Source: Ornithodoros turicata
Lineage: Eukaryota > Arthropoda > Arachnida > Ixodida > Argasidae
Assembly (NCBI RefSeq): GCF_037126465.1
Contig: NC_088202.1
Coordinates: forward strand, 123,704,123-123,768,122
Length of the DNA: 64,000 nucleotides
Direction: 5' to 3'
Both the position numbers and the translations under genes were made by a program. The notes under the pieces were generated by a model. That model ran no database searches. It worked only from the letters and a program-made list of their open reading frames with translations, and was not told where the DNA came from. Shown one piece after another: positions 11,164-23,291 of this stretch; the first letter of the stretch is position 1, and every line of letters begins with the position of its first letter.

Positions 11164-12500
11164 GGGTAACCACAGTAGACCCCCTGCACGGCCCGGTCCC
11201 CTGCCAACAAAATACGCCAGCACCGCGGAGCGGGGCAGACCCGGGCCGACATCCTGTACCCGGTTCTACTGGGACACGCAGCTAATTCCACACAGTGCAG
11301 GACTGTTAGTTCATATGCTTGTTCACGTGCTTGCGTTATTCCTGTGTGCATATATTTGCTAAACAAACAAAGGACAGTGTGTATTACGCGTATGATTCGA
11401 CCGTCTAGAACTTTGTCAAAGCCTTATATCACGTTGCTCCAAACTCCTCACATCTTGCACAATCACGTTCCCAAAGCTTAAGGGGGGGGGGGGGGGATAG
11501 CCAGAAGAAGGAGTCTGTCGACAACATCCTCTACCTCCACAAAAACTTGTAGTGTAACGATAACGCTCTTGCCCGCGTACGTTCTGGACTTAACTGTCGA
11601 TTGTGGGCTTAACTGTCGAACTAAAAAACAAACAAAAAAAAACGATTGAGGACATGTTTACGAAGAATGGGGCACACTGCAATTTGATTAGTCTCAGGAA
11701 ACGAAACATTGAAAAGCAAAGCATGAGATTCTTGCCCGCTTATCTGACTAAATAAGTAAGGTTTCGTGCATGCGGCACTGATTTCTTAACAAGCATATGG
11801 CGGCTTTCCTCGGCATCTATAATGTTTGCGAAATTTTGTTTATTTATTCATTTGGCGTTTAGCGGGAAAAAGAAGCTCCCAAGTTCGTGGCAATGGCACG
11901 CTATATAGCGTAAACACTGTATGCCGTGCCATTTCTATAGCAAATTATTCAAGCAAGGCTCACACATTATTTCTGCACAGTGAAGAAGAACGTAGCTGCA
12001 TTGAGCGCAAACAAGTGCACACCAAAGTGCGGTGATTTGTCACAGCTCCCAGCACTGCCGCGGTACTGTCACGCGAACGTTGTATGAAATTAGTTTATGT
12101 TTCGAAATGACTCCTCAACAAGATCATGATTGACGAGCTCCTCTTCTTCGATTCACCAAGTGGAACTGACGGTATAGCAAAACTAAAGTCGGTTTGACAA
12201 ACGTGACGCATGATATGCCGTTGCGAGGATTTCAAGGGCGCTAACAGTGGCGTTAAAGAAGCACCAGGTGATTGCTACTCAGTATAGATTACGTTGGAGA
12301 AAACTAAAACTTTACTGACTGCTCAGCATGAAAACGAAGCTGTACACGTTCAATATTATGGAATACTTATGGCGGGCCATAGAATACTGTCACGCTTCAC
12401 GTGTCCTTTTTCTCTTCTTCCGTCGTCGTCACAACGTCGTTTTTCTTACTGTGTCCATTGCAAACTCACTGTAGCATATACATATTCACACACATTCAAA
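11164..12500. other. No gene seen
   Basis: No coding motif recognised. A G run lies at about 11481-11496. The rest is unassigned. Confidence 0.4.
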
Positions 12501-12529
12501 TGCTTCAACATCCTCGCCCGCAATGATCG

Positions 12530-12870
12530 GGCACGATCATTCCTCTACAAGTTCGACTGGGTAGAGATGTTGGACGACACGTCTCATCTCCCCGGTACAA
12601 GGCACTACTATTTTGCACGATCTAACCTTACCATCTCTACCCTTGTAGGTTTCAGTCACTCGTGCCATTTTCCACATATGCCTAGGAAGACTGTCTTTTT
12701 TCAGCAAAACTACGTCACCTTCACGAAGCCCATTTGACGATGAGGGTGGCACCATGTGGGCGGACCTTGATTCATTGAGGTATTCCCTACGCCATCTTCG
12801 CCAGAAACAGTCGATCGTCGCGTTCTTGTACCTCCAGCGTCGTCGAAGATCCTTCGCTCTGACTGACTGG
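12530..12870 (-). pseudogene. BEL/Pao polyprotein C-terminus, minus strand
   Basis: Read on the minus strand from about 12840 downward: FWRRWRREYLNESRSAH, then REGDVVLLKKDSLPRHMWKM and ARVTETYKGRDGKVR, then MRRVVQHLYPVE. This is the domain that follows the integrase core in BEL/Pao retrotransposons, where the W...GRV pattern precedes a PV..L.P ending. About 110 residues survive. It lies back to back with the plus-strand Pao element that starts near 12880 and belongs to a different copy. Confidence 0.8.
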
Positions 12871-12879
12871 ATCGTCGAA

Positions 12880-15410
12880 GCACGATGAGGATCTTCGACG
12901 ACGCTTCAAATTACCCCGTCCTTCAGGACCAGTTTACCCACGACAATAAAACAGCGTACGACACCGTCGCCGGCGCAGGCAGTATATTGTGGATTCTAGG
13001 CGTGCCATGGAACAGGCAGCTGGACGACATATCGATACCCGCCGAGTCGGTCCATGCATTTGTCAAGGACTCTCCACCCACCAAACGGGTAGTGTTACAA
13101 GCATTTTCACGGCTCTACGACCTATTTGACATTGTTCTACCCTTCACAGTGGTTGCTCGGCTGCTGTTCCAAGACACAATGGAAGCAGAACCAATCTTGG
13201 GACACGCCAATCGAGCTACACGTGCAGGAGGCTTGGAACAAATGGGTGACTTGCTTGTTGTCTCTCTCACAGATACGTCTACCAAGGTTGGCAATCGGAC
13301 CACGAGACCAATTCCTGGACCTTCATTTCTTTGCGGATGCCAGCCCACGGGCATATGGCGCCGTTGTGTAGGCTCGCGCCCAGAAGAGCGATCGTTGCAC
13401 CAGGGTCCGTCTGTTGATCGCCAAGGGTCGAATTGCTCCGCTGCAGCTTCTGGGATGCCTACTGGCCGCACGCATCTCGCATCGTATCCGCAAACCACTG
13501 CATGTCGCGCCTGAACAACAACAACAACAGATAAATTAATGGTGATGAATGGGGAAATTCGCCACATAAGGTGCGGCCCACTACCCCAAGGCACAATGGG
13601 CACGATGGGATGTGTCCTGATGATGAGGTGATGAACGATGCTTAATAGGGGTCGATAGTCAGTGGAGTAAGTGAGTGGTCGCGCACGAACAGACAGTCTT
13701 CTGGACATATTCTATAGGATCGCCCTACATTGGGTGCATAGCGCTTCCCGCAAATGGCCACAGTTCGTGGTGGAACAGGTACGGGAAATTAAATCCTTTA
13801 CAAGCCCAGAACAATGGAACCACTGCGATGGTAAGGTCAACCTGCGGATCTGCTAATGAAAGGAGTGTCCGCCGAGTGTCTCATCGCCAGTGAGCTATGG
13901 TGGAGGGGGCCACCGTGGCTATCACAAGCAGATAGCACATCAGCATCTCAGGGAGCCGACGATGCGATATTCAACGTAGAGGAGGCTTGCTGTGTGGTCA
14001 GTACGGACAACCGCTGTCCGCTGCTTCGGCTGGAAGACTACAGCTCCCTTAACCGTCCTTTGAGGATCACCGCGCACGTACGCAGGTACATCCACAATCT
14101 GCGCCATCGGCAAACGAGACGCACCGGACCGCTCACAGCGGAAGAACTGACGTTAGCGTTTAATGAACGTTTCTGAATACGAGACACACAAAACGAAGCG
14201 TTCCAGAACGAAGTGGCAGACCTTAAGACGCCGGTTCCTGTATCTCGTTCGTCATCAATACTGGCCTTCCGTCCATGCTTGGGCCACAATTCACTGCTGA
14301 GAGTGGGAGGACGACTACAGCAGATGGACGAAGGCAACGATATTCGAAATCTCATCCTGCTACCATCCAAGCATCGCTTCACAGATCGGTTGATCTTGGA
14401 CGTGCGTCGACGGTTGCACCACGCAGGGACATCAGAGACCTTCACAGAGCTACGTCAAAGATACTGGTCGCTCAAAGGCCGCCAGACTGTTCGTCGCGTC
14501 TTGCATACGTGCCTGCAATGCAGACGTGATCGGCTTTCGCCAGAAACGACGCCCGTGGTTCCCCTTCCAAGAGAAAGTATCATCCGAACGTCCCCTTTTG
14601 ATGTGGTCGGGATCGGGATCCAGGGACTTCTCTACGTATCAGATGCCGGACACAGCAAGCTAACGGCATACATCGTTCTTTTCACCTGTGGCGTCACACG
14701 CGCGATACTCTTGGAGTTGGCATCTGGAATGCCCACGCACCAATTTCCTGCCTGCGTTCCGACGATTCATCGCAAGGCAAGATTCGCCATCTGTCGTGAT
14801 GTCCGATAATGCCCGCACCTTCCACCATACCGCCCGCCTCCTATCCATACTCTACTCACCTGATATCGATGACTTCGCCGCTAGCAACCGTATTCAGTGG
14901 AGATTCATAGTTGAACGGGCGCCTTTGTGGGGTGGGTGGTGGGAAAGAATAATCCGGTCCATCAAAGAAGCTGTGAGAAAATGCCTCGGAAGACGATGTT
15001 TGAACTTCGAAGATTTAACTACCGCGGTCAGAGAGGTGGAGTCCATCACCAACTGTCGGCCATTGACGTATGTCTCCTCAGAAGTGGACAATCTCGATCC
15101 TGTAACGCCTTTGCACTTCTTAATCGGGCGAAGGTCAGCAACTCTTTCGGACCCGTGAAAGGTCGCTGCGCCGCACAACGCGTTGGAGCTTCGGCGGTAG
15201 TTCGGAGTGATGGAGCAGACGCGCCTGCAGTTCTGGTCAAGGTGGCGCAAAGAATACCTTTTGCAGCTTCGGAGCACTCATCTTGCCCGGGACAATTCTA
15301 AAACGCAGCTGAAGCTGAGTGACGTCGTCGTGATCAACGAGACGGGGATGCCCCGGATGCTCTGGCGACTCGGTCGTGTCACACGACTGATTCGAGGTCG
15401 TGACGATTAG
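12880..15410 (+). pseudogene. BEL/Pao retrotransposon pol, degenerate
   Basis: Pol region of an LTR retrotransposon in several frames. Order: end of reverse transcriptase (LGVPWNRQLDDISIPAES near 12990-13050, then FSRLYDLFDIVLPF); RNase H start (LDLHFFADASPRAYGAVV near 13317-13371); RNase H remainder after an inserted LINE end; Pao linker (ELWWRGPPWLSQ near 13890); integrase zinc region (LRRRLHHAG...LHTCLQCRR near 14400-14530); integrase core with SDNARTFHH near 14800 and ERAPLWGGWWERIIRS near 14910-14960; C-terminal domain (FWSRWRKEYLLQLRS and PRMLWRLGRVTRLIRG, 15230-15400). Gag, protease and the start of reverse transcriptase are missing. Stops and frameshifts show it is dead. Confidence 0.9.
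13515..13677 (-). mobile_element. LINE 3' end inserted in Pao RNase H
   Basis: Begins with an ACA triplet run (13514-13528), which on the minus strand is a TGT tail. It continues ATTAATGGTGATGAATGGGG and CACTACCCCAAGGCACAATG, resembling the 3' region of the LINE at 35266-36290. It splits the Pao RNase H between two readings of V-A-x-E-Q. The host sequence GTCGCGCCTGAACA before it and GTCGCGCACGAACA after it (12 of 14 identical) is the target-site duplication. This is a 5'-truncated retrotransposition. Confidence 0.8.
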
Positions 15411-16070
15411 CCAGTGGGTCTTCAATTATCCGCCTGGTTCAACTTGCGCACCGCCTGGAAGCAGATATCACGTCACCGGCGGACGGGAGGAGGTACAGGA
15501 AGATGAGAGTTAGGACAGGGTACTGAAACTGACGCAAGGGGAGATGAAGCTAGACAGTTGCGCGCGAATAAACATTCTCTCGACCAGCATCACGACGAGC
15601 AGTTATACCTTGTGGCCCCATCTGGTATACCTGTTTCTGCGTGCCAGGTGGCGCGAGTGAGCAGCAACGTCAGCACGCGAAATTATGCAAAGCGTGGTTG
15701 TTTAGCAGACGACGCCGGCACTTTCAAATATATGGTCTCGAGTTGTTCGCGCTTGGCAAGATGCACCGCTTTTTCTGTGGATTTCCTACAGGTTGTGTAG
15801 CTTTCCTTGGCGCCATACCGCTTGAAACGCCATGCAGAACCCGCTCATGAAATTGCCTACTTTTGGATCCGTGGCCGCTTGGGCCCGAAATGGCTCTCTG
15901 CAAACCTTGCTGCAACAGCCCTACAGGGTTTATTCATATGACGTCATCCGTAGGAGACAGCCACTGTGACTAGCAGGCAGATGTGCTGCCACCGGTCGCC
16001 ATATTGTAGGTCCCATCCAAGCCGTCACCCATGTCGGACTCACCGTATATTTTATGTTTCAAATTTATTG
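15411..16070. other. Possible Pao 3' region; no gene seen
   Basis: Follows the Pao pol end. An AATAAA signal lies near 15567, as expected in a 3' LTR, but no second LTR copy exists in the window, so LTR limits cannot be set. No other coding motif. Confidence 0.35.
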
Positions 16071-16072
16071 TA

Positions 16073-17000
16073 CGAGGGGCGTTCAAGTCAAACCGGGACT
16101 TTCTGTCTCCTGAGTGTACAAATGGATCGCGATACTTCGTTTTCGTCATTGTCACACGCGACAGGCCTCCGCGTTCACTACGTGGTGGTCCAAAGTTTGG
16201 GCAAAACAGAAGGCACGTGCTGGACAAGATGGCCGACAACGAGGTGTGCGCGCACATCGAACAGCAAATTGTCATGAAGTTTCTCGTGAATGAAGGCGTA
16301 AAGTCATCTGAAATCCGCAGAAGACTTCAGGCTTAGTATGGCCACAATACACTTAGCCGCAGCAAAGCGTTTGAGTAGTGCAAACGGTTCCGAGACGGCC
16401 GTACATCAGTGCAGGACGATCCCGGCCGGGACAGCTCAGAGCCCAATGTCAGAGTTCCTGAGAACATCCAACTTGTGGAGCGCCTGATCCTCAAGGACCG
16501 ACGGATAACATGTCTCGAACTGGCTCGAAAGACGGATCTTTCTGTGGGAACGTTGAACACTATCATTCATGAACACCTCCAGTTTCGGAAAGCCGGGCCT
16601 CATCAACAAAGGAGTCCCCCTCCTACAGGACAATGCACGCCCGCAAACCGCGCATCTCACGACACGCACCTTACAGGAACTTGGCTGGGAGTTGCTGCCA
16701 CGTCCCCCTTACAGTCCATACCTCGCCCCCAGCGATTTCCATCTCTTCGGGCCACTGAAGGCGTTCCTGGGGGCCGCCACTTCAGCTGCGACGACGAGGT
16801 CAAGAATGCAGTCCGATCATGGCTGCTACGCGCCGGTAAGGATTTCTACGCTGCTGGCATCCAAGTCCTCGTGAAACGCTGGGGCAAGTGCATTAGTGCA
16901 GCTGGAGATTACGTTGAAAAATAAAACTAATTTCTCGCCTGTAGGTTCATTTCACTTTTGCGAAAAATGAAAAGTCCCGGTTTGACTTGAACACCCCTCG
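16073..17000 (+). mobile_element. Mariner element, internally deleted
   Basis: Terminal inverted repeats CGAGGGGCGTTCAAGTCAAA (left) and, complemented, CGAGGGGTGTTCAAGTCAAA (right) extend to about 30 bp with one mismatch. TA flanks both ends (16071-16072, 17001-17002). The transposase relic starts near 16260: EQQIVMKFLVNEGVKSSEIR and FEWCKRFRDGRTSVQDDPGR (first helix-turn-helix region), LARKTDLSVGTLNTIIHEHL (second). It then jumps directly to LLQDNARPQTAHL (second catalytic Asp) and YSPYLAPSDFHLFGPLK (YSPDLAPSD-type motif with Asp). The segment with the first catalytic Asp is gone. Length is 928 bp against about 1.3 kb for complete mariners. Inactive. Confidence 0.92.
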
Positions 17001-17002
17001 TA

Positions 17003-18300
17003 TGATGTGATTTGTAGCATATCCAAGTAATTTCCATGTTTTCGACGTTAACTGTCATCCATAAAGCTTGTCTCAGTTAAAATGGTTAAAAAGCAAGCGA
17101 GCTGGTGGCTAAGATCCATGACTCAGTTGTTGACTCAAGGATAGAAATAAGCAAGGTACGAATAACAAGTGGGGTAACAAGCGGGATAAGTGGTTAGGGA
17201 AAGTTTAGGAAGATGAGTACACAATCTTCTGTGGCTCATCTCATAGAGTCAACAATACACATATGGCAGCGAACGAATGCGGGAACATAACTTCGAGGGA
17301 CCTACAGTATGGCGGCGAGGTGACGTCAGTGAATAAACCCTATACACCAAGCTTTCAAGAGGGGCTGATATCCCTAATTTTGCTCCTTGCCTGAATGTTT
17401 GAAAATTAACGATTCCAGCCTCAGAACATCAGTTCTTTCATGTTTAACTAAATGTATATAGCTGTGGGAATCGGCTTTTCAAAACACTTAACTGCTACAA
17501 GCGTCAGCTGTAAATTTATCGAGATGTGCTGACTTAAAGAAAAACATTTAGCGGTTAGATAGCGGCGACCCTCTGACAACCGCTCATCTTCTCTGGAAAG
17601 TAATTGATTGCAGCAAAGAATTATTTTGCGTTGCACCGACTATGGGTATGCCTGTTCTTCGCGGGTATTGCACGCTATAACGAACTAGCGAGGGGTAGAA
17701 TAGGAATCCTGCAGCAAGATATATGGTTTCTTCTCTTCTTAGTTCCTATATCCTCGGGTAACGCAATGAACTGTTTGCGCAGCTGAATTTCTCTTTGGTC
17801 CTTTTTAATGACTCTCGTAAATCTCGTGGTATCTTGATCCGCTCCTCTAGGCATACAACGCCTATAGAGGGTGGGTGCAGCAGAGCGCGTTTACAAAATA
17901 AATGCTCAAGCAAACGGATAGCGGTATAGCAGTATACAACCTGAACCTGCGGCAACCCTTACAGGATATCCAGCTATAGAATTGCTTCCATACTGTGCAA
18001 CACGATATAGGGCAGGCTCCATTCATAGATTGAATTTTCGTCTCTCGTGTTTGGAGATATAAATAGCTGTCATACCTGCAGTTTTGCATGCTCATATGAA
18101 ACGTTATTCTTGGTAGACCATGTTGTCGACAATAATTGGAAGTCATATCAGGTAACGAATACTTCATCATAGTATACTTCTAATACCATAAAGTTACCCT
18201 CCGTCCTTGGCCGACCCTTTTTTTTTCTTAATGTACCCCCCCCCCTAAAGTTTACAGGGGAGAAGGAAGAGGTGGTGATGATGGAACTGCTACCCGTAGC
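17003..18300. other. No gene; solo SINE3 fragment
   Basis: No coding motif. At 17413-17448 the sequence TTCCAGCCTCAGAACATCAG then TTCT is identical over 24 bases to the body of the tRNA-Thr-like units at 33.5-34.4 kb, so a solo fragment of that family sits here. A C run lies near 18237-18245. Confidence 0.5.
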
Positions 18301-19609
18301 ATAGTGATGGAAAACTATCGATAAATTGACTATCGATATTACCGATTTTTTTTTCAAAACAACGATAGTGTCTAAGAACTATCGATATTAGACTATCGAC
18401 GGATAGTGAAGAAACTATCGATTGTCGACTATAGATAGTTTTACGATAATCGACTATCGATATCACGGTTCCTTTGTTTTTCTTTACTGTCGATAGCTAG
18501 ATTTGGATCTCACTATCGATGGTTTCGTTCCCGTCCTAGTTTTCGCACTGTCACAGTGACAACGAAAACAGAATCACGTGCGACACAAGTTCTTTCCGTT
18601 TAGCTGTAAGGTATGGATGATGGACAGCAACCAACGAAAGAAGGTGCTCATCATAATCATCGCACTCATGAGAGTGCAATGCCGCAATCAATCTCATTTA
18701 GAAAGTATCACGTGACCTCGTGGTTGGTTTGAGTGTAATCAGAAGCTCTAGGTCATCGTGGGAGGTAAAGCTGCTCTGAGTTGTATTATAAAACTTGTAG
18801 GAGTGAGGCATTTTTTTCTATTTTTATCTGCTCCCCGATAGTTTTCCGATAGCTGACGCTCCATACTATCCATAGTATAGGGTAAATAGGGCACTTCGAG
18901 ACTGGGGCAAGTTGAGGACACTTTGGGTTTTTCGCGTGGCATTTTCTTGGCAATATTTTTTTTCTCGTCTGTGACACCAGTGTGAGCACAGTCGGTGTCT
19001 GGACTTTGAAGTAACGTGTTGACGTTCTGCACGTGGCTTTTTAGAAAGACGTGAGGCGTTGTTTTGCAGGTGTGGTTGAGGTAAGAGAGGCCTTTTTTTT
19101 TGTCCTACCTGTAACTTTCGCGAGCATTGACTTCCAATTTGCTAATTTCTGCTCCTCGGCTAATAAAATATGACCTCACCGTTATGATGCTCTATCATTG
19201 CCCTGTGTTTCCATGTGCACTACTCGTGGCTGACCGTTTCGGCTGGCCCAAACAAAAGACTCCTTCTCCAAAAAAGACTTTTATGTCCCTAACTTACCCA
19301 TAGGGTGGGGTAAGTTGATGAAAATATGTAGCCTGTCATTTTTGGCTCCTACGAAATAAATATCTGGTTTAGCACCACAGTAATTTGTGGATCACTTCTG
19401 AAAGGTTTGGGGATTCAGTTAACGAATTCTGGTACAATTTATGCGATTATTCTGACTGCTATTAACAAAATAGTTCAACTGTCTTCAACATAGACCACCT
19501 TATCCTACTATCCATAGCACTTAGTAACCAGGTTTCTTACTATCGATAGTTCGATTCTCATACGACTATCGATAGTATCGACACAACTATCGGTAGTTTT
19601 GCATCACTA
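18301..19609. mobile_element. hAT-like element with ATCGAT-rich ends
   Basis: The left end reads TAGTGATGGAAAACTATCGA; the complement of the right end reads TAGTGATGCAAAACTACCGA (18 of 20). Both ends are followed by many ACTATCGAT motifs (18316-18530 and 19535-19600), the clustered subterminal repeats typical of hAT elements. Length about 1.3 kb with no recognisable transposase. The centre (18875-19330) carries GGGGCAAGTTGAGG and GGGGTAAGTTGATG motifs in direct orientation, probably part of another insertion. I cannot define a clear 8-bp duplication. Confidence 0.6.
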
Positions 19610-19612
19610 CGT

Positions 19613-19690
19613 ATGGGTCACGCTCTCGGAGAATGTGCGTCCTGGACCGACTTCTAAGGTAACTGTGCCGACATATGTCTGACAGAGGAA
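19613..19690 (-). repeat. SINE2 fragment
   Basis: Contains GGAGAATGTGCGTCCTGGAC, CGACTTCTAAGG and AACTGTGCCGACATATGTCT, the SINE2 body. It adjoins the right end of the hAT-like element. Confidence 0.6.
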
Positions 19691-21360
19691 TGTGATGATT
19701 GACCGAATGGGCGAACGAATGATCAAGTGAATTAGCTGCAGTATCTAACTGTGAAGTATTATTCACTTATTTACTTTCGCATATGAGCGATTTGGAGTAG
19801 CCAGCTGCTTCTCAGTGCTGGAAGCCAACATTACCATATTTTTCTTCCTCCGCCTTACCTTGCCCACGGCCCCTCGATCACTCCTCTCTGCTCCGCACGA
19901 ACAGCCTGCGGATGTGTGGAGAGAACAAAAGAAAACACGTGACGATACAGTCTACACATTTCCACGCTAGGGGCGCGACAGGGCGGGGGTTCCCCGAAGG
20001 GTCTATACTTCACCCCTCCCTTGTTTCGGCCTGTAGCACTACGTTTCTAAAGGGGCGAGTCGTGTAAAGAGACGTAAAATTTAAGAAATTTTCCTTCTGT
20101 ACGACTTCGATTGGTTAGAAAACATTAAAGAACAAGCCGTGCTGTAATATGCCCTGAATGGTAGCTCATTGGATCCTACTACCCCAAGGTGTATTTGCCC
20201 TCTCCAAGCGGGAAGAGCGATCGAGGGGCCTTGCCTTTCCTTACCTGAGGAAAATGATAAACTGCTGTACGTGTTATAGAGATACGGCACTTCTTTTGGT
20301 AGATTCGCGAAGAGAAGAAAAATTGAAGGACGATTAATGTAATTAATGCGGCGGAAATGCATTAGCATTAGACGTGTTAGAAACCGTCCTTTCGTTGTTC
20401 CTCTGTTTCGGCTTCACGACGTCGCAGCATAGCCTCGGCATTCTTTCGGCCACGCTCTTGTGAGCGGTCATCTACACCGCTCGTAGAAGGGGCCACATCC
20501 AATTTTATAAACCACGCACGCACACACTCACGTACTACACATGTCCGAACGTGCCCAGGAGCAAACGCCAACTACACAGCGAATTTTAGCCTCACGCCAA
20601 CCTCACGAGATCCTCACCCTTCCCGCTGTTCCGTACACGGACGGACGACACCGGGTTTTCGTTCGCATGACCGTTCTAATGCTAACGTACTAATAAAGTA
20701 GCACGGAGTCTAACGCGTAACGTGTAGTCGTTGTACGAAAACTCCTTATTCCTCCTTATTCTCACGCATCATACTCTAAATAAACACTGTCGTCACGGAA
20801 ATCGTATTACGTCCTGTCAACGAGCACATCGTCCGAGCACCGCTTTGCTTACCAGCACAGAACACGGATCCACGGAGTGAACGAGAGCTCTGGTAAACAA
20901 TTGCCCCCCTCTCTCTCTTTCTCTCTCTCTCTCTCTATCCGTGGTCTACACATCGCTCATGTAGAACGTACTGTGCTATCTCCCTATGAGGCTCACGCAC
21001 GTCGGTCGTTTGATGCGCTATGAACGGAGCGATAATACCGCAAACACAAACAAACAAAAAGGTTCATATGCGTAGGCGGAAGATAACAATCAGCCTGGAT
21101 TGTCTCACGTGTTATTTGCGGTACACCAACGTAACCTTGGTTTTAGCGGCTCCCGGGTAAGATAATTAGCCAGCAGTTGTAGTGCAGGATAATGATTCCC
21201 ATCGTAACTGTGGACGAACACGAAAAACCTATTTGGCGGGCTCGCTTCGATGGGCCTTACTGGGAGCGTACTGAATGGGTAACGGAGTGGCAATTTCCGG
21301 TTCACATACGTTTCATATGATGTGCTTGCAAATTCAGCTTCTCGTATTCCCCATATCTCA
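19691..21360. other. No gene seen
   Basis: No coding motif recognised. A CT-rich simple repeat lies at about 20907-20936. The rest is unassigned. Confidence 0.4.
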
Positions 21361-21635
21361 ATCAATCAATCAATCACGCAGCTTCTCGTGTGTCTGATGT
21401 TGATACATGTGGGATGATGTTCAGGATGAGAGGAGAGGAGAGATGAGGGTTCTTTGGCGTGCGCCGAAATGTCGACCCACGTTGTCACACCACATTTAAT
21501 GTCCCTCGCGGAAGACGGCGTGTCTGAGCAACGTGTACCCTTCCACCGAGTTGCCACCGTCCTCGGCCGGGTTCGAACCCGCGATCTTGGTATCGGCAGG
21601 CGGACACGCTGCCTGCTACACCGAGGCCCCAAAAG
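21361..21635 (-). repeat. SINE1 copy with TGAT tail, minus
   Basis: The tRNA-like head is at about 21560-21632 on the minus strand, with the complement of GGTTCGAACCC at 21568-21580 (GGGTTCGAACCCGCGATC is readable). The body is followed at 21361-21376 by AATCAATCAATCAATC, which on the minus strand is a TGAT-type 3' tail. It appears close to full length. Confidence 0.75.
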
Positions 21636-22750
21636 TGCGTCAAAGAAATTATATCGCATTTGAAAGAATTCGGTATGAAACGCTTTTAGAGGTGGACGTG
21701 AAACGCAGAAATTGAAACAGTAAACGCGATGTGCGAAAGCTGAATCGAGGAATGCAATCTGGTGAATTCCAGGTGCATGCTGAGCGGCAATGACTAGCGA
21801 ATATTTCGATTTTTTGCTTCAGTTTTCATACCTTATTACCTGCGAATGTCAGCCAAGTTGTTGAACTCTGGGACGCAATTCGGAATTCAGCGACATTCCT
21901 TTGCGCGATGAAAGGACGGCGCAGAGGAGAATTTTTCAAAGTCCTCGCAAAACAATTGTGACTGCGTAATGTAAGGAAAATATCATTGTGAGGGCGACGC
22001 GCTTCAGAAGAATGCAACTGGTCCGCACAGGAGCGCCGTTGAGAGGAGTTGATGCTATGTATGTGCTATGTAGCTATGTATTACATATCTGTCATGCACG
22101 TGCGCTGGGGTACATATCAGGATCAACAAGTGAAACCGGACATGATGCTCGTCCAATAGACATTTCACAGTACGACAGATGACCTTTATGAGATCACTGC
22201 TGTTGTTTTCGTTTTCACGAAGCCGTTTGTCGGATACACACTTCACACGCGATAAGACAGATTCGCGGGGATATATAATTCGGAACTACCTTCACTTCTG
22301 TCTTCTTTTTAAGTGTTCATTTGATACTCTTTGAACGACCTGATGCTTCTTTTTTTTTAAATAATGGCGCGTGTAGTAACAAAGTTTCAACGCCAGGCGT
22401 GTCCAAGCGGAACGTAAACCACCTCTGGGCCGCGGGAAAGTAAGAACACTCGGCTTTCACTTAAAGGCACACGAACGCATTCTCTCCACGTTGATTATAA
22501 GTATATCAGCAGTTGCGGAGGGAAGTTGTTCATAGTAACGTCCTCTGGAGCCTCGTTTATCAGCTCCACTTATTGACGCGGCGTCGCTTGAGATGAGTAA
22601 TTCATGAATTCTGCACGAAAATTAGCGTGCGCAGTTACTCGCATAATTGCGCATAATAAATTGGTGCTCCGCCGCGTCATTAGTTCCATTGGCCTCTCAG
22701 TGACTGTGTATTTGAGTCTTGTGTTCTTCGTGGAGGAACCGATGACTTGA
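21636..22750. other. No gene seen
   Basis: No recognisable coding or repeat motif. Confidence 0.4.
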
Positions 22751-22751
22751 T

Positions 22752-23096
22752 ATGCTAGTGCAAGGCTTCAGGCTGCGGCTTCTGTGCACCGCAGTTCTGC
22801 TGTCTTGGGACTGCGAATACGTGTTTTATATTTGTGCGCAATATAATTGTTTGGATGTGGCTCCCGGACGAATTTCCCACGTGGAAACGGAATTCTGTTC
22901 CGGCGAAGATAAATCGTGGCGTTGCTGCCATCCAGCAAGCGGAAAGATTATTTATTTATGTCCTGGTGCCTGCATCCTCCAGTATGGGTTACGCCATGTT
23001 TCACCGCGAATCACGGAAAAAAATGTAGCAGTAGAGCAAAATGTGACACACGCGTTTGAGAAACGGGGTAGAAGAGTAAGCTCCACGAATACGTAG
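22752..23096 (+). CDS. Candidate small cysteine-rich secreted protein
   Basis: A 114-residue frame with an N-terminus that could be a signal peptide (arginines then LLCTAVLLSW, residues 8-20) followed by many cysteines up to about residue 78, including a CC pair and a CPGAC motif. Arthropod venom and saliva peptides often look like this, but I recognise no family. There is no visible TATA box, splice evidence or homolog, and a frame of this size can occur by chance. Start chosen as the first Met; the upstream context GATATG is not a strong Kozak site. Treat as a hypothesis. Confidence 0.2.
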   Translation: MLVQGFRLRLLCTAVLLSWDCEYVFYICAQYNCLDVAPGRISHVETEFCSGEDKSWRCCHPASGKIIYLCPGACILQYGLRHVSPRITEKNVAVEQNVTHAFEKRGRRVSSTNT

Positions 23097-23122
23097 CTAA
23101 GCACTTCAATATTTCGATTCAA

Positions 23123-23291
23123 TAGTGAGTTTTAGTATATCGTACGCTATCACCATTACATACGCAAGGGATAGCGTTGGTGGTTATGTGCACGCGCAAG
23201 ACACAAACAGAGGTTTGCGCATTGCGCTGCACCACCACACTATCCCTTACGTACACATACGCGACATCGTGCAGTATGCTAAAACTCACTA
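23123..23291. repeat. Palindromic MITE (TAGTGAGTTTTAG ends)
   Basis: 169 bp. The left end is TAGTGAGTTTTAGTATATCG; the complement of the right end is TAGTGAGTTTTAGCATACTG. Inner stems pair GCAAGGGATAG with CTATCCCTTACG and GGTGGT with ACCACC. No coding capacity. The hairpin produces apparent reading frames on both strands. Confidence 0.7.

Noticed and set aside
12294..12737. 147-codon plus-strand frame
   Set aside because: It partly overlaps the minus-strand BEL/Pao C-terminal domain, which has clear conserved motifs. The plus reading has none.
15411..15720. A defined 3' LTR for the Pao element
   Set aside because: There is an AATAAA, but no matching 5' LTR in the window, so limits cannot be set.
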